This document shows positions 8,503 to 17,015 of a stretch of DNA of 64,000 nt, one piece after another. The notes beneath the pieces were generated by a model, which saw only the letters and a list, made by a program, of their open reading frames with translations, was not told the origin of the DNA and did not search any database. Origin of the DNA: Streptomyces broussonetiae (GTDB lineage: Bacteria > Actinomycetota > Actinomycetes > Streptomycetales > Streptomycetaceae). Location of the stretch: positions 5,456,001 through 5,520,000 of the forward strand of contig NZ_CP047020.1 of NCBI RefSeq assembly GCF_009796285.1. Direction: 5' to 3'. Position 1 is the first letter of the stretch. Each line of letters starts with the position of its first letter. Position numbers and translations under genes: made by a program.

Positions 8503-9958
8503 ACCCGTAGTCCATGTGGAGCTGTTGGTGGCAGTGGAACAGGGACAGCCCCGGCTGGTCGGGGGTGAAGTCGAAGTCGAGGCTCTGGTAGCCGCCGAGC
8601 ATGACGACGTCCTTGCGCAGGCCGTGGGTGGGGGTGCCGGCGATGTGGGTGACCTCGAAGGTGTGACGGTGCAGGTGGAGGGGGTGGATGTCGTCGCTGG
8701 CGTTGCGCAGCCGCATCCGGTACCGCTTGCCGCGCTCGACGTCCAGTACCGGCTTGTCGGTGTCGAGGGAGAAGGGGACGCCGTTGAGGGGCCAGACGTT
8801 GAATCCCTTGTCGGCGGCGTTGCGCTTCTCCACCAGCAGGTCGATGGTGTGGTCGGGCTGCCGGTTCGTGGAGCCCGGGTCGGCGAAGGCGCGGTAGTCC
8901 CACGTGAATGCGGGCGGTGCGTTCCACCGGGGGGAGCCGCTGCGGCCGGCGTACTCCACCACCGTGCCCATGCCGGCGTTGCGGTCGTCGTCCGAGGTGT
9001 CTCCGAGCACCCACACGCCCGGATGGTCCATCTCCACCAGGGCCGAGACACGTTCGGCGGTGCCGATCCACAGCACCGGCACGTCGGCCTGGCGGGGCAC
9101 CGGGTTGCCGTCGAGCGCGACCACGGTGAAGGTGTGCCCGGGCAGGTGGAGGCTGCGGATCTCGGTGGCGCTGGCGTTGAGGACGTGGAACAGCACGCGC
9201 TGTCCCGACCTGACCCGGATCGGCGGGCCGTGGCCCAGCTTGCGGCCGTTGACGCTGAAGACGCGGTAGCCGACTTCGTAGCCGCGCGGCATGCCCCGGG
9301 CCAGCGAGTCGGCCATCGCCTGCTCGCCCCTGCGCTTGAGGTCCGGCACCGGGGAGCCGGCCAGGAAGCGCTGGACCACGTCCCCGCCGTGGCTGAGGGA
9401 GGGCCCGAACTCCTTCAGTGTCAGGAACACTTCCTGGTCGTAGGCGCCGGGGTTGTCCTTGGGCTCGATGTAGACCGGGCCGGCCTGACCGGTGTACGTG
9501 CCGCGGGCCAGGTCACCGAGTGCCGGCACATGGGTGTGGTAGAAGCGGAAACCGGCCGGCCCGGGGGTGAACGACAGGCGCCGCATCCCGTGCGCGGGGA
9601 TGTACGGGGTGCCCTCCTCGGTCGATCCGTCCACGTCGGCGGGGACCCGCTGGCCGTGCCAGTGCAGCAGTTCGGGGGTGCCGGTGTCGTTGTGGACGTC
9701 GACCACGACCGGGCGGCCTTCGGTGAACCGCAGCAGCGGCCCGGGGAACTGTCCGTTGTACGTCGTGGTCGAGACGGTCGTGCCCGGCGCCGTCTCGACG
9801 CGTCCGGTCGCGATCCGCAGCGTGTAGTCCGCCCTGTCCGGGGGAAGGGCCGCGCTCGTGGCCGCCCGGGAGTCACAGCCGGTGACCGCGCCGGCTCCCG
9901 CTCCGGCCAGCAGGGACACACCGGCCAGTGCGAGGGCGTCGCGACGAGAGAGGTGCAC
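8477..9958 (-). CDS. multicopper oxidase, Tat-type lipoprotein
   Basis: A 493-residue protein starting at the GTG at 9958 (GGAG eight bases upstream). The N-terminus has SRRDALALAG, a hydrophobic core and the lipobox VTGC with Cys28, so export by Tat and lipid anchoring are both likely. All copper-binding elements are visible: LHWHG and FYHTH in domain 1, and HPLHLH and FHCHQQLH in the last domain. Such laccase/CueO/bilirubin-oxidase-like enzymes oxidise metals or phenols using O2. No copper chaperone gene is adjacent, so the substrate is unknown. It is divergent from a PadR regulator gene. Confidence 0.9.
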   Translation of the reverse strand: MHLSRRDALALAGVSLLAGAGAGAVTGCDSRAATSAALPPDRADYTLRIATGRVETAPGTTVSTTTYNGQFPGPLLRFTEGRPVVVDVHNDTGTPELLHWHGQRVPADVDGSTEEGTPYIPAHGMRRLSFTPGPAGFRFYHTHVPALGDLARGTYTGQAGPVYIEPKDNPGAYDQEVFLTLKEFGPSLSHGGDVVQRFLAGSPVPDLKRRGEQAMADSLARGMPRGYEVGYRVFSVNGRKLGHGPPIRVRSGQRVLFHVLNASATEIRSLHLPGHTFTVVALDGNPVPRQADVPVLWIGTAERVSALVEMDHPGVWVLGDTSDDDRNAGMGTVVEYAGRSGSPRWNAPPAFTWDYRAFADPGSTNRQPDHTIDLLVEKRNAADKGFNVWPLNGVPFSLDTDKPVLDVERGKRYRMRLRNASDDIHPLHLHRHTFEVTHIAGTPTHGLRKDVVMLGGYQSLDFDFTPDQPGLSLFHCHQQLHMDYGFMVLLRCP

Positions 9959-10133
9959 GGCTCTGCTCCGTTCCCCGTTGCCCCGGGGCGGCCCCGCTGG
10001 GCTCGGGGCGGCTACATATACGCGTAAGTCACCCTATGCACATCCGATTCGCTCCAGCGAGTTCGTGTGCTCCGGCAGCGGAGCGGACGACCGTGACCGA
10101 ACCCCGGGCCTGCCCGGTGCGTAGACTCGACGG

Positions 10134-10143
10134 CCGATATCGG
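10134..10143. promoter_or_regulatory. CCGATATCGG palindrome at the PadR promoter, probable operator
   Basis: This perfect 10-bp palindrome lies seven bases downstream of a TAGACT -10 hexamer (10122-10127) and about 50 bp before the PadR start, so it would cover the transcription start. The identical palindrome occurs before the APC transporter gene (11913-11922). Confidence 0.55.
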
Positions 10144-10191
10144 TTCCGTCACCGCCGGGTGGGCCCGGTGCGGACCGGGTGGAGGTGGACG

Positions 10192-10509
10192 GTGCGTGAA
10201 TTCCAGCGCGGCGCAGTACGGCTGCACATCCTGCACCACGCCGCCGAAGGGGAGATCCACGGCGCGTGGATGACGGAGGAACTGGCACACCACGGCTACC
10301 GGATCAGTCCCGGCACGCTGTATCCGACGCTGCACCGGCTGGAGGCCGACGGACTGCTGGTCTCCGAACAGCGCGTCGTCGACGGCCGTGCCCGGCGCGT
10401 CTACACGGCCACACAAGCGGGCCGCGAGGCGCTGGCCGAGGACCGCAGGGCACTGGCCGAACTGGCCCGCGAGGTCCTCGGTGCCGACATCCCGCGCAAG
10501 GCGGACTGA
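10192..10509 (+). CDS. PadR-family transcriptional regulator
   Basis: A 105-residue winged-helix protein starting at the GTG at 10192, preceded by GGGTGGAGG. The sequence shows the PadR pattern: an N-terminal helix with LHILHHAAEG, then YRISPGTLYPTLHRLEADGLL (recognition helix and wing start) and RRVYTATQAGREAL (wing), ending in a short dimerisation helix. PadR proteins are ligand-responsive repressors. The palindrome over its own promoter, repeated before the convergent APC transporter, suggests it controls both. The gap to the transporter stop is 76 bp. Confidence 0.88.
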   Translation: MREFQRGAVRLHILHHAAEGEIHGAWMTEELAHHGYRISPGTLYPTLHRLEADGLLVSEQRVVDGRARRVYTATQAGREALAEDRRALAELAREVLGADIPRKAD

Positions 10510-10585
10510 CCGCGACGTCTCCGCCGGGGCGCCCCTGCCGGGCGGCCCTGCCGGCACGGCCGGGATCTCCTTCCGCACCGGACCG

Positions 10586-11863
10586 CTACGACGTGCGGCG
10601 TGCGGTCGCCGCGCGGCGCACCACGTACGCCGCCGCCCCCAGCGCCAGTACGGCCGCACCCCATGCCACGGACGTCACGGGCAGGGTCAAGGCCAGCAGC
10701 AGGCAACCGACCAGGCCGACGGCCGGGACGGCGCGCGGCAGCCGGTTCTCCTGCGGTGTCAGCGTCCAGGCCGAGGCGTTGGCGACGGCGTAGTAGACCA
10801 GCACCCCGAAGGACGAGAAGCCGATCGCGCCGCGCACGTCCACGGTCGCCGCCAGCACCGCGACGACCGCGCCGACCAGGAGTTCCGCGCGGTGCGGCAC
10901 CTTGAAGCGGGGATGCACGGTGGACAGGACGTGCGGGAGGTGCCGGTCACGGGCCATGGCCAGGGTGGTGCGGGAGACCCCCAGGATCAGCGCGAGCAGG
11001 GAGCCGAGCGCCGCCACGGCCGCCCCCGTCCGCACGACGGGCGCCAGTGCGCTCACCCCTGCCGCCCGGACCATGTCGGACAGCGGTGCGCCGGCACCGG
11101 CCAGCCGGTGCGCGCCCAGCACCGTCAACGCGGAGACGGCCACCACCGCGTACACGACCAGGGTGATGCCCAGGGCCAGCGGGACGGCCCGGGGGATGGT
11201 CCGGGCGGGGTCGCGCACCTCCTCGCCCAGGGTGGCGATGCGCGCGTATCCGGCGAACGCGAAGAACAGCAGGCCGGCGGCTTGCAGCACCCCGCCGACG
11301 GAGGCGTCCGCACCGATGCCGAGCCGGGCCGGGTCCGCCGCCGGGGAGGTGAGGGCGGCGACGACGGCCGCGGCGAGAACGGCGAGCACCACGGCGACGA
11401 TCACGCGGGTCAGCCATGCCGCCTTCTGCACCCCGGCGTAGTTCACCGCGGTCAGCGCGACGACGGCCGCGACCGCCACCACGTGCGCCTGTCCGGGCCA
11501 GACGTACGCGCCCACGGTGAGCGCCATCGCCGCGCAGGAGGCGGTCTTGCCCACCACGAAGCCCCACCCGGCGAGGTAGCCCCAGAACACGCCGAGCCGT
11601 TCACGGCCGTAGACGTAGGTACCGCCGGAGGCCGGGTAGCGGGCCGCGAGCCGTGCCGAGGACGTCGCGTTGCAGTACGCCACCACGGCCGCCACCCCGA
11701 GACCGAGCAGAAGCCCGGAGCCGGCCGCGCGTGCGGCGGGCGCGAGCGCGACGAAGATCCCCGCGCCGATCATCGCCCCCAGCCCGATCACCACGGCGTC
11801 CGGCACACCCAGCCGCCGCTCCAGCTCATCCGGGCCCGCGGCCGGCTCCGACGGTCTGCTCAT
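10586..11863 (-). CDS. APC-family amino acid permease
   Basis: A 425-residue integral membrane protein with about twelve hydrophobic helices. The ATG at 11863 was chosen because GGGGAG lies upstream; the longer open frame adds non-conserved sequence. The start of helix 1, GLGAMIGAGIFVAL, is the unwound substrate-binding signature of the amino acid-polyamine-organocation family, and FFAFAGYARIATLGEEVRDP is the conserved helix 6 region. It is probably a proton-coupled amino acid importer of unknown specificity. A copy of the PadR-promoter palindrome lies between its -10 and -35 regions. Confidence 0.88.
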   Translation of the reverse strand: MSRPSEPAAGPDELERRLGVPDAVVIGLGAMIGAGIFVALAPAARAAGSGLLLGLGVAAVVAYCNATSSARLAARYPASGGTYVYGRERLGVFWGYLAGWGFVVGKTASCAAMALTVGAYVWPGQAHVVAVAAVVALTAVNYAGVQKAAWLTRVIVAVVLAVLAAAVVAALTSPAADPARLGIGADASVGGVLQAAGLLFFAFAGYARIATLGEEVRDPARTIPRAVPLALGITLVVYAVVAVSALTVLGAHRLAGAGAPLSDMVRAAGVSALAPVVRTGAAVAALGSLLALILGVSRTTLAMARDRHLPHVLSTVHPRFKVPHRAELLVGAVVAVLAATVDVRGAIGFSSFGVLVYYAVANASAWTLTPQENRLPRAVPAVGLVGCLLLALTLPVTSVAWGAAVLALGAAAYVVRRAATARRTS

Positions 11864-12347
11864 CACGGGCTCCCCGGGGAGAATCAGAACTCGGTGCCAT
11901 CCTACGGGGGCCGATATCGGACTTCGATATGTGGTCGCCGGCGTAGTTGTCGGACGGTGCTTCGCGATGGCCGCCTTCTGGTGTTCCAGCTCCGCGGTAC
12001 CGGTGACCGGTGGGTTGGTGAGGGAGGTGTGCAGCGGTCTCTCGGTGTGCCGCCGTCGGCCGGGGGCTCCTCGATGGCCAAACCCAGCACCGAGCCGCTG
12101 ACCGCACCGCCGAGCAGCTGCAGGCACTCGTCGCCGGTGCGATCAAGCGCTGACGCCCGCCGAAGACAGGTGCGGCGCAGCCGCGCAGGCCTGGGTCATG
12201 CACCGAGTGCTGCGCGGCGGGTCGAGGACGACAAGAATGGCGCCGACAAGTTCCTCAAAGTTCTCGTGAGTAGGGCCAACGCAGCCCGAAACGGCACTGG
12301 CGGGGGCGGAGCCCGAACGTCCCGTCCGAACTCCACGAAATCCCGGC
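11864..12347. other. 484-bp stretch without an intact gene
   Basis: Contains the transporter promoter and operator. From 12022 to 12153 there is a short plus-strand open frame whose last codons read DRTAEQLQALVAGAIKR before a TGA. This looks like the C-terminal helix of a real protein and may be a remnant. Nothing else is recognisable. Confidence 0.3.
11913..11922. promoter_or_regulatory. CCGATATCGG palindrome before the APC transporter
   Basis: Identical to the palindrome at the PadR promoter. On the minus strand a TAGGAT hexamer (11906-11901) lies six bases downstream, so the palindrome would sit in the promoter spacer. A half-copy (CGATAT) follows at 11927. Confidence 0.5.
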
Positions 12348-12998
12348 TCAGGGCCAGACAAGGCAATAAGGCTGATGCCCCGCCTCATGCAGCCGGTGGC
12401 TGAAGTCCTGCCACTCGTGCAGCAGTTGATACACATTGAACGCATCGCGCGGGCCGCCCCGGTCCGGGACCGTCGACCAGATGAAGGCTGCCGCGCCGAC
12501 CGCCTCCTCGCCGATGCCGCGCAGGGGGTCGACGACCGTCATGGGGAGTTTGACGACCGCGTAGTCGGGGTGCAGGACGACCAGTTCCAGAGGCGGGACC
12601 TTGTGCAGGGGGACGCCCTCGATGCCGGTCAGGACCATCGCGGCCATCGTCTCCGGCTTGATCTTGGTGAACATGCCGTTCATGCCCAGCTCGTCGCCGC
12701 CGAGTTCCTCGGGGCGCATCGAGATGGGGACGCGGGCCGCGGTCGCGCCGTCCGGCGCGCCGAAGTATTTGTACGTCACCCCCACCCGACCACCATTCCT
12801 GCTCCCCGCCCTGAGGCGGTCGGCCCGGTGGTCGAGCCGGCGGTCGATCTGCCGGTCGTACCGCTCGGGCTCGCCCGGTACTCCCTGTGTCTGACGTGCT
12901 TCGGCGGCTTCCTCCGCGTCGCGCCGGTGCCTTCCCCGCCGGGCACGTCGAGGACCCAGGTCATCAGTCCCCTCGCCCAGTCCGCCACCGCGATGCAT
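12348..12998 (-). CDS. hypothetical protein, start uncertain, possible frameshift
   Basis: The last 143 codons (from a GTG at 12779: TYKYFGAPDGATAARVPIS, then a Met/Ile-rich core and a His/Trp-rich end) clearly encode a protein. The frame stays coding-like upstream (EEAAEARQTQGVPGEPERYD, then RQIDRRLDHRADRLRAG) to about 12930. Beyond that the plausible N-terminus (EICIAVADWARGLMTWVLDV, from a GTG at 13006) is in another frame. That second frame stops at 12776 in a GTGA overlap with the 12779 start. So this is either one gene with a frameshift near 12930 or a 76-codon ORF coupled to a 143-codon gene. I recognise no domain. Confidence 0.5.
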   Translation of the reverse strand: MHRGGGLGEGTDDLGPRRARRGRHRRDAEEAAEARQTQGVPGEPERYDRQIDRRLDHRADRLRAGSRNGGRVGVTYKYFGAPDGATAARVPISMRPEELGGDELGMNGMFTKIKPETMAAMVLTGIEGVPLHKVPPLELVVLHPDYAVVKLPMTVVDPLRGIGEEAVGAAAFIWSTVPDRGGPRDAFNVYQLLHEWQDFSHRLHEAGHQPYCLVWP

Positions 12999-13319
12999 AT
13001 CTCCACCCGACTGCTTTTCTAGGACGCGTGGCCCCCGCCGCGCAACCCGATCATCGTGTCAGTGACCTCCCCCACGGCCGCCCGCCGAAACGTGCGGTGG
13101 AACAACAGTCCACGGGTTCTTTCCGGCCTCTGATCATTACGTGCGAATGAGCTGTGTGTATCAGGTCTCAGTCTCGCAGATGGCGGATGGCGATGGAGGA
13201 CGGCGACGGTGGCCGGCAGTGGTCGATCACGAGGCGGGCCGCGCTTCTCGTGCGCCGCGGCCTACCCTGAGGAGGTCACCACGCAACCGGAGTCCGAGAA
13301 GTCGGAGAAGTCGCACGTC
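12999..13319. other. gene-free region before hemL
   Basis: No supported gene. It holds an 18-bp motif at 13131-13148 that recurs with two differences upstream of the NlpC/P60 gene (53466-53483). On the minus strand the motif contains TAATGAT, a -10-like hexamer. Confidence 0.4.
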
Positions 13320-14645
13320 ATGAGTGCCCTGAGCGAAACCCCATATCCCTATGATGCGCCCGCCTCCCAGGCGCTCTTCGACCGCGCCTGCGTCGTCACG
13401 CCCGGCGGTGTGAACTCCCCGGTGCGCGCCTTCCGCGCCGTCGGCGGCACGCCCCGGTTCATGGTGTCCGGACGCGGCCCGTACCTCACGGACGCCGACG
13501 GGCGCGAGTACGTCGACCTCGTGTGCTCCTGGGGGCCCATGATCCTGGGGCACTCGCACCCCGAGGTCATCGCCGCCGTCCAGGAGGCAGTCGGGCGTGG
13601 TACGTCCTTCGGCACGCCCGGTGAGGGCGAGGTCGCGCTCGCCGAGGAGATCGTCGCCCGGATCGAGCCGGTGGAGCAGGTGCGGCTGGTCAGCAGCGGG
13701 ACCGAGGCGACCATGTCCGCGATCCGGCTCGCCCGCGGGTTCACCCAGCGGCCCAAGGTGATCAAGTTCGCCGGCTGCTACCACGGGCACGTCGATTCCC
13801 TTCTCGCCTCCGCCGGGTCCGGGCTCGCGACCTTCGCGCTGCCCGACACCCCCGGTGTCACCGGCGCCCAGGCCGGCGACACGATCGTGCTGCCGTACAA
13901 CGACCTCGAGTCCGTGCAGGAGGCCTTCCACCGGCACCCCGGTGAGATCGCCTGTGTGATCACCGAGGCCTCGCCCGGGAACATGGGTGTCGTGCCGCCG
14001 GACCCCGGGTTCAACCAGGGACTCAGGGACGCCTGCCGGAAGAACGGCGCCCTCTTCATCTCCGACGAGGTCATGACCGGCTTCCGTACCAGCAGGAGCG
14101 GCTGGTACGGGATCGACGGTGTCAAGCCCGACCTCATGACCTTCGGGAAGGTCATGGGCGGCGGGTTCCCCGCCGCCGCCTTCGGGGGGCGCGCCGATGT
14201 CATGGCTCACCTCGCGCCCGCCGGTCCCGTGTACCAGGCCGGGACCCTGTCCGGGAACCCCGTCGCCACCGCCGCCGGCCTCGCCCAGCTGCGGCTGCTC
14301 GACGACGCCGCGTACGCCACCGTCGACGCCGTGTCCGCGCAGATCCAGGCCCTCGTCACCGAGGCACTGAACAAGGAGGGCGTCGCGCACCGGCTGCAGA
14401 CCGCCTCCAACATGTTCTCGGTGTTCTTCACCGACCGCCGGGTCAGCAACTACGAGGATGCCAAGCGGCAGGAGTCGTACCGCTTCACCGCGTTCTTCCA
14501 CTCGCTGCTGTCGAACGGTGTCTACCTGCCGCCGTCGTCCTTCGAGTCCTGGTTCGTGTCCACGGCCCACGACGAGCGGGCCATCCAGAAGATCGCCGAC
14601 GCCCTTCCGGCGGCGGCCCGAGCGGCTGCGGAGGCCACCGCGTGA
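13320..14645 (+). CDS. hemL: glutamate-1-semialdehyde 2,1-aminomutase
   Basis: A 441-residue PLP enzyme of fold type I that converts glutamate-1-semialdehyde to 5-aminolevulinate in the C5 heme pathway. Visible signatures are GGVNSPVRAF near the N-terminus, SSGTEATMSAIRLAR, the PLP-binding FISDEVMTGFR, and the lysine in MTFGKVMGGGFPAAAFGGR. The length is normal for the family. The ATG at 13320 has GGAGAAG upstream; the longer open frame is not conserved. The downstream phosphatase gene starts in a GTGA overlap with its stop. Heme supply fits the respiratory genes that follow. Confidence 0.95.
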   Translation: MSALSETPYPYDAPASQALFDRACVVTPGGVNSPVRAFRAVGGTPRFMVSGRGPYLTDADGREYVDLVCSWGPMILGHSHPEVIAAVQEAVGRGTSFGTPGEGEVALAEEIVARIEPVEQVRLVSSGTEATMSAIRLARGFTQRPKVIKFAGCYHGHVDSLLASAGSGLATFALPDTPGVTGAQAGDTIVLPYNDLESVQEAFHRHPGEIACVITEASPGNMGVVPPDPGFNQGLRDACRKNGALFISDEVMTGFRTSRSGWYGIDGVKPDLMTFGKVMGGGFPAAAFGGRADVMAHLAPAGPVYQAGTLSGNPVATAAGLAQLRLLDDAAYATVDAVSAQIQALVTEALNKEGVAHRLQTASNMFSVFFTDRRVSNYEDAKRQESYRFTAFFHSLLSNGVYLPPSSFESWFVSTAHDERAIQKIADALPAAARAAAEATA

Positions 14646-15352
14646 GCATCAGCGAGACCAGCAGGGACAAGGACGTCACCGTCGTCCATCTCATGCGGCA
14701 CGGTGAGGTGGAGAACCCGACCGGGATTCTCTACGGGCGGCTGCCCGGTTACCACCTGTCCGAGCTGGGGCGGCAGATGGCCGACCGGGTCGCCGAGCAC
14801 CTCGCGCCCCGGGACATCACCTACGTCTGCGCCTCGCCGCTGGAGCGGGCCCAGGAGACGGCCACCCCGATCGCCAAGGCGCAGGGTCTCGACCTGGACA
14901 CCGACGAGCGGCTCATCGAGGCCGACAACGTCTTCCAGGGCAAGACCTTCGGGGTGGGGGACGGGGCACTGCAGCGGCCCGAGAACTGGAAGCACCTCGT
15001 CAACCCGTTCAGGCCGTCCTGGGGCGAGCCGTACGTCGACCAGGTCGTGCGGATGATGGGCGCGCTGAACTCGGCCAAGGACGCCGCGCGTGGGCACGAG
15101 GCGGTGCTGGTCAGTCATCAGCTGCCGATCTGGATCGTGCGGTCCTATGTGGAGCGGCGGCGACTGTGGCACGATCCGCGCAAGCGGCAGTGCACTCTCG
15201 CCTCCTTGACGTCGTTCACCTACCTCGGCGACAAGATCGTGTCGGTCGGCTACAGCGAGCCCGCCATCGATCTCGTCCCGGCTCATCTGCGGGCCGGGGC
15301 CAAGCCGCAGAAGGGCAAGAACGCCGCTCAGGGGAAGGCCTTCGGGGCCTGA
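14642..15352 (+). CDS. histidine phosphatase family protein
   Basis: A 236-residue protein starting at the GTG at 14642, translationally coupled to hemL. The phosphohistidine motif is LMRHGEV (RHG), with the second active-site histidine in LVSHQLPI. The family includes phosphoglycerate mutases and broad phosphatases; nothing here indicates the substrate. A basic, Lys/Gly/Ala-rich tail (GAKPQKGKNAAQGKAFGA) is typical of the actinobacterial members. It is immediately followed by the 22-bp repeat array, with only 12 bp between the stop and the first unit. Confidence 0.88.
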   Translation: MSISETSRDKDVTVVHLMRHGEVENPTGILYGRLPGYHLSELGRQMADRVAEHLAPRDITYVCASPLERAQETATPIAKAQGLDLDTDERLIEADNVFQGKTFGVGDGALQRPENWKHLVNPFRPSWGEPYVDQVVRMMGALNSAKDAARGHEAVLVSHQLPIWIVRSYVERRRLWHDPRKRQCTLASLTSFTYLGDKIVSVGYSEPAIDLVPAHLRAGAKPQKGKNAAQGKAFGA

Positions 15353-15364
15353 CGGCCGGCCGGG

Positions 15365-15518
15365 ACCGACCGGCAAACAGCCGAAGACCGACCGGCAAAC
15401 GGCCGAAGGCCGGCTGCGGACCGCTCGAAGACCGACTGGATACCGATCAAAGACCGACTGCAGGCCCATTGCAGACCGTCTGAGCACCGTTTCTGACAGT
15501 CTGTTTGACCGGTCTTAG
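15365..15518. repeat. degenerate 22-bp tandem repeat, seven units
   Basis: Units start at 15365, 15387, 15409, 15431, 15453, 15475 and 15497. Units 1 and 2 differ by one base (accgaccggcaaac..gccgaag). Later units keep accg(a/t)ctg at the start, and several keep a second accg eleven bases in, so the underlying period is about 11 bp. Twenty-two is not a multiple of three, so it is not a coding repeat. It lies between the phosphatase stop and a possible micro-ORF on the other strand. Confidence 0.8.
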
Positions 15519-15559
15519 ATCGCTATTGCCACAACTATTGCGAAAAACATAAGAATCAT
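15515..15559 (-). CDS. possible 14-residue hydrophobic micro-peptide
   Basis: An ATG at 15559 preceded by GGGGAGG at ideal spacing opens a frame encoding MILMFFAIVVAIAI and then TAA. The ribosome site is stronger than those of most genes here. The codons are unusually AT-rich (ATT, TTT, ATA, GTT). The peptide would form one very short membrane helix. It could be a leader peptide, a small membrane protein or chance. It faces away from the deacetylase gene and its stop overlaps the end of the 22-bp repeat array. Confidence 0.35.
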   Translation of the reverse strand: MILMFFAIVVAIAI

Positions 15560-15631
15560 CGGAACCTCCCCGATCCTCGTGCCCTCTGTCTGGGTGAACA
15601 GCCACCAGGCGCGACGAATCGGGGATCTTCC

Positions 15632-16900
15632 ATGCGCACCGTCTCCCGCTCCCTCTCCCGCAGGGGAATACTCGGCCTCGGCGCGGGCGCGGCCGCTGCC
15701 GCCACCCTCGCCGGCTGCGGGAGCCACTCCTCATCCGACGGTGCCGGCGGCTCGGGCGGTTCCGGCGACGGAAAGAACGGGCAGGGCGGCGACGCGGGCG
15801 GCGCGCCCCAGGGCAAGCTCATCGGTGACGGCTCCACCTCCTTCACCGGCAAGCAGCCGCACCAGCCCGACGCGCCCGTGCCGCTGGAGCCGGGCCAGAC
15901 CCCGCCGCAGTTCGTCATCTTCTCCTGGGACGGCGCCGGCGAGGTCGGCAACGGGCTCTTCCCGCGCTTCCTGGATCTCGCCAAGGAGCACGGCGCGAGC
16001 ATGACCTTCTTCCTCTCGGGGCTCTACCTGCTGCCCGAGTCGAAGAAGCGCATGTACAACCCGCCGAACAACAGGATCGGCGCCTCCGACATCGGCTACC
16101 TCAACGACGAGCACGTCAAGGCGACGCTGACCAACGTCCGCCGGGCCTGGCTCGAGGGTCACGAGATCGGCACCCACTTCAACGGCCACTTCTGCGGCGA
16201 CGCGCACACCTCGGTCAAGTGGTGGACCCCGCAGCAGTGGCGCAGCGAGATCGACCAGGCCAAGTCCTTCGTGAAGAACTGGAAGACCAACACCGGCTTC
16301 ACGGACATGCCGGCCCTGCCGTTCGACTACGAGAAGGAACTCGTCGGTGGCCGTACGCCCTGCCTGCTGAACCAGGAGAACCTGCTGCCCACCGCCCGTG
16401 AGCTGGGCTGGCGCTACGACGCCTCCTCGCCCGGCGGTCTGCAGATGTGGCCGGTGAAGAAGCATGGGCTGTGGGACTTCCCGCTCCAGGAGATCCCGTT
16501 CCCCGGCAAGAAGTTCCAGGTCCTCTCGATGGACTACAACATGATGTTCAACCAGTCGCAGAACACGACCAAGGCGCCGGCCTACAACTACCCGGGCTGG
16601 CGCGAGCAGGCGGCCGGGGCCTACATCGCCGGATTCAAGCGGGCATACTTCTCGAACCGGGCGCCGTTCTTCATCGGCAACCACTTCGAGCACTGGAACG
16701 GCGGCATCTACATGGACGCCGTCGAGAAGGCCTTCAAGCACATCGCGCAGGCGAAGGAGAAGGGTGCCGACGTACGGCTCGTCTCCTTCCGGCAGTTCGC
16801 CGACTGGATCGACGTGCAGAAGCCCGAGGTGCTCGCCAAGCTGCGCACCCTGGCCCCCGGGCAGGCGCCCGTCGGCGGCTGGAAGACATTCCTCGCCTAG
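15632..16900 (+). CDS. polysaccharide deacetylase-like lipoprotein
   Basis: A 422-residue protein starting at the ATG at 15632. The signal has SRRGILGLGAG (twin arginine) and the lipobox LAGC with Cys29, followed by a Gly/Ser linker. The NodB-like domain shows FVIFSWDGAGE in place of the usual TFDDG and HEIGTHFNGHFCGD in place of HSxxH, so the metal-binding Asp and His residues appear to be present but the motifs are divergent. The substrate is probably a cell-surface polysaccharide; the divergence leaves activity uncertain. It lies 130 bp upstream of resA. Confidence 0.85.
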   Translation: MRTVSRSLSRRGILGLGAGAAAAATLAGCGSHSSSDGAGGSGGSGDGKNGQGGDAGGAPQGKLIGDGSTSFTGKQPHQPDAPVPLEPGQTPPQFVIFSWDGAGEVGNGLFPRFLDLAKEHGASMTFFLSGLYLLPESKKRMYNPPNNRIGASDIGYLNDEHVKATLTNVRRAWLEGHEIGTHFNGHFCGDAHTSVKWWTPQQWRSEIDQAKSFVKNWKTNTGFTDMPALPFDYEKELVGGRTPCLLNQENLLPTARELGWRYDASSPGGLQMWPVKKHGLWDFPLQEIPFPGKKFQVLSMDYNMMFNQSQNTTKAPAYNYPGWREQAAGAYIAGFKRAYFSNRAPFFIGNHFEHWNGGIYMDAVEKAFKHIAQAKEKGADVRLVSFRQFADWIDVQKPEVLAKLRTLAPGQAPVGGWKTFLA

Positions 16901-17015
16901 GTGCCCGGCCCAGCCCCGTACGCGCGCCCCCTTGCCGGAAATGTCCCGTGTAAATACGCCCTGAAATGCGGTTTTCCGCCCGGCAGGGGGGTGCGCGAGA
17001 TCCCCGGAACCGGCA

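Noticed and set aside
15365..15518. PHO-box (PhoP) direct repeats
   Set aside because: The 11-bp period fits, but the unit lacks the GTTCA-type core of PhoP repeats.
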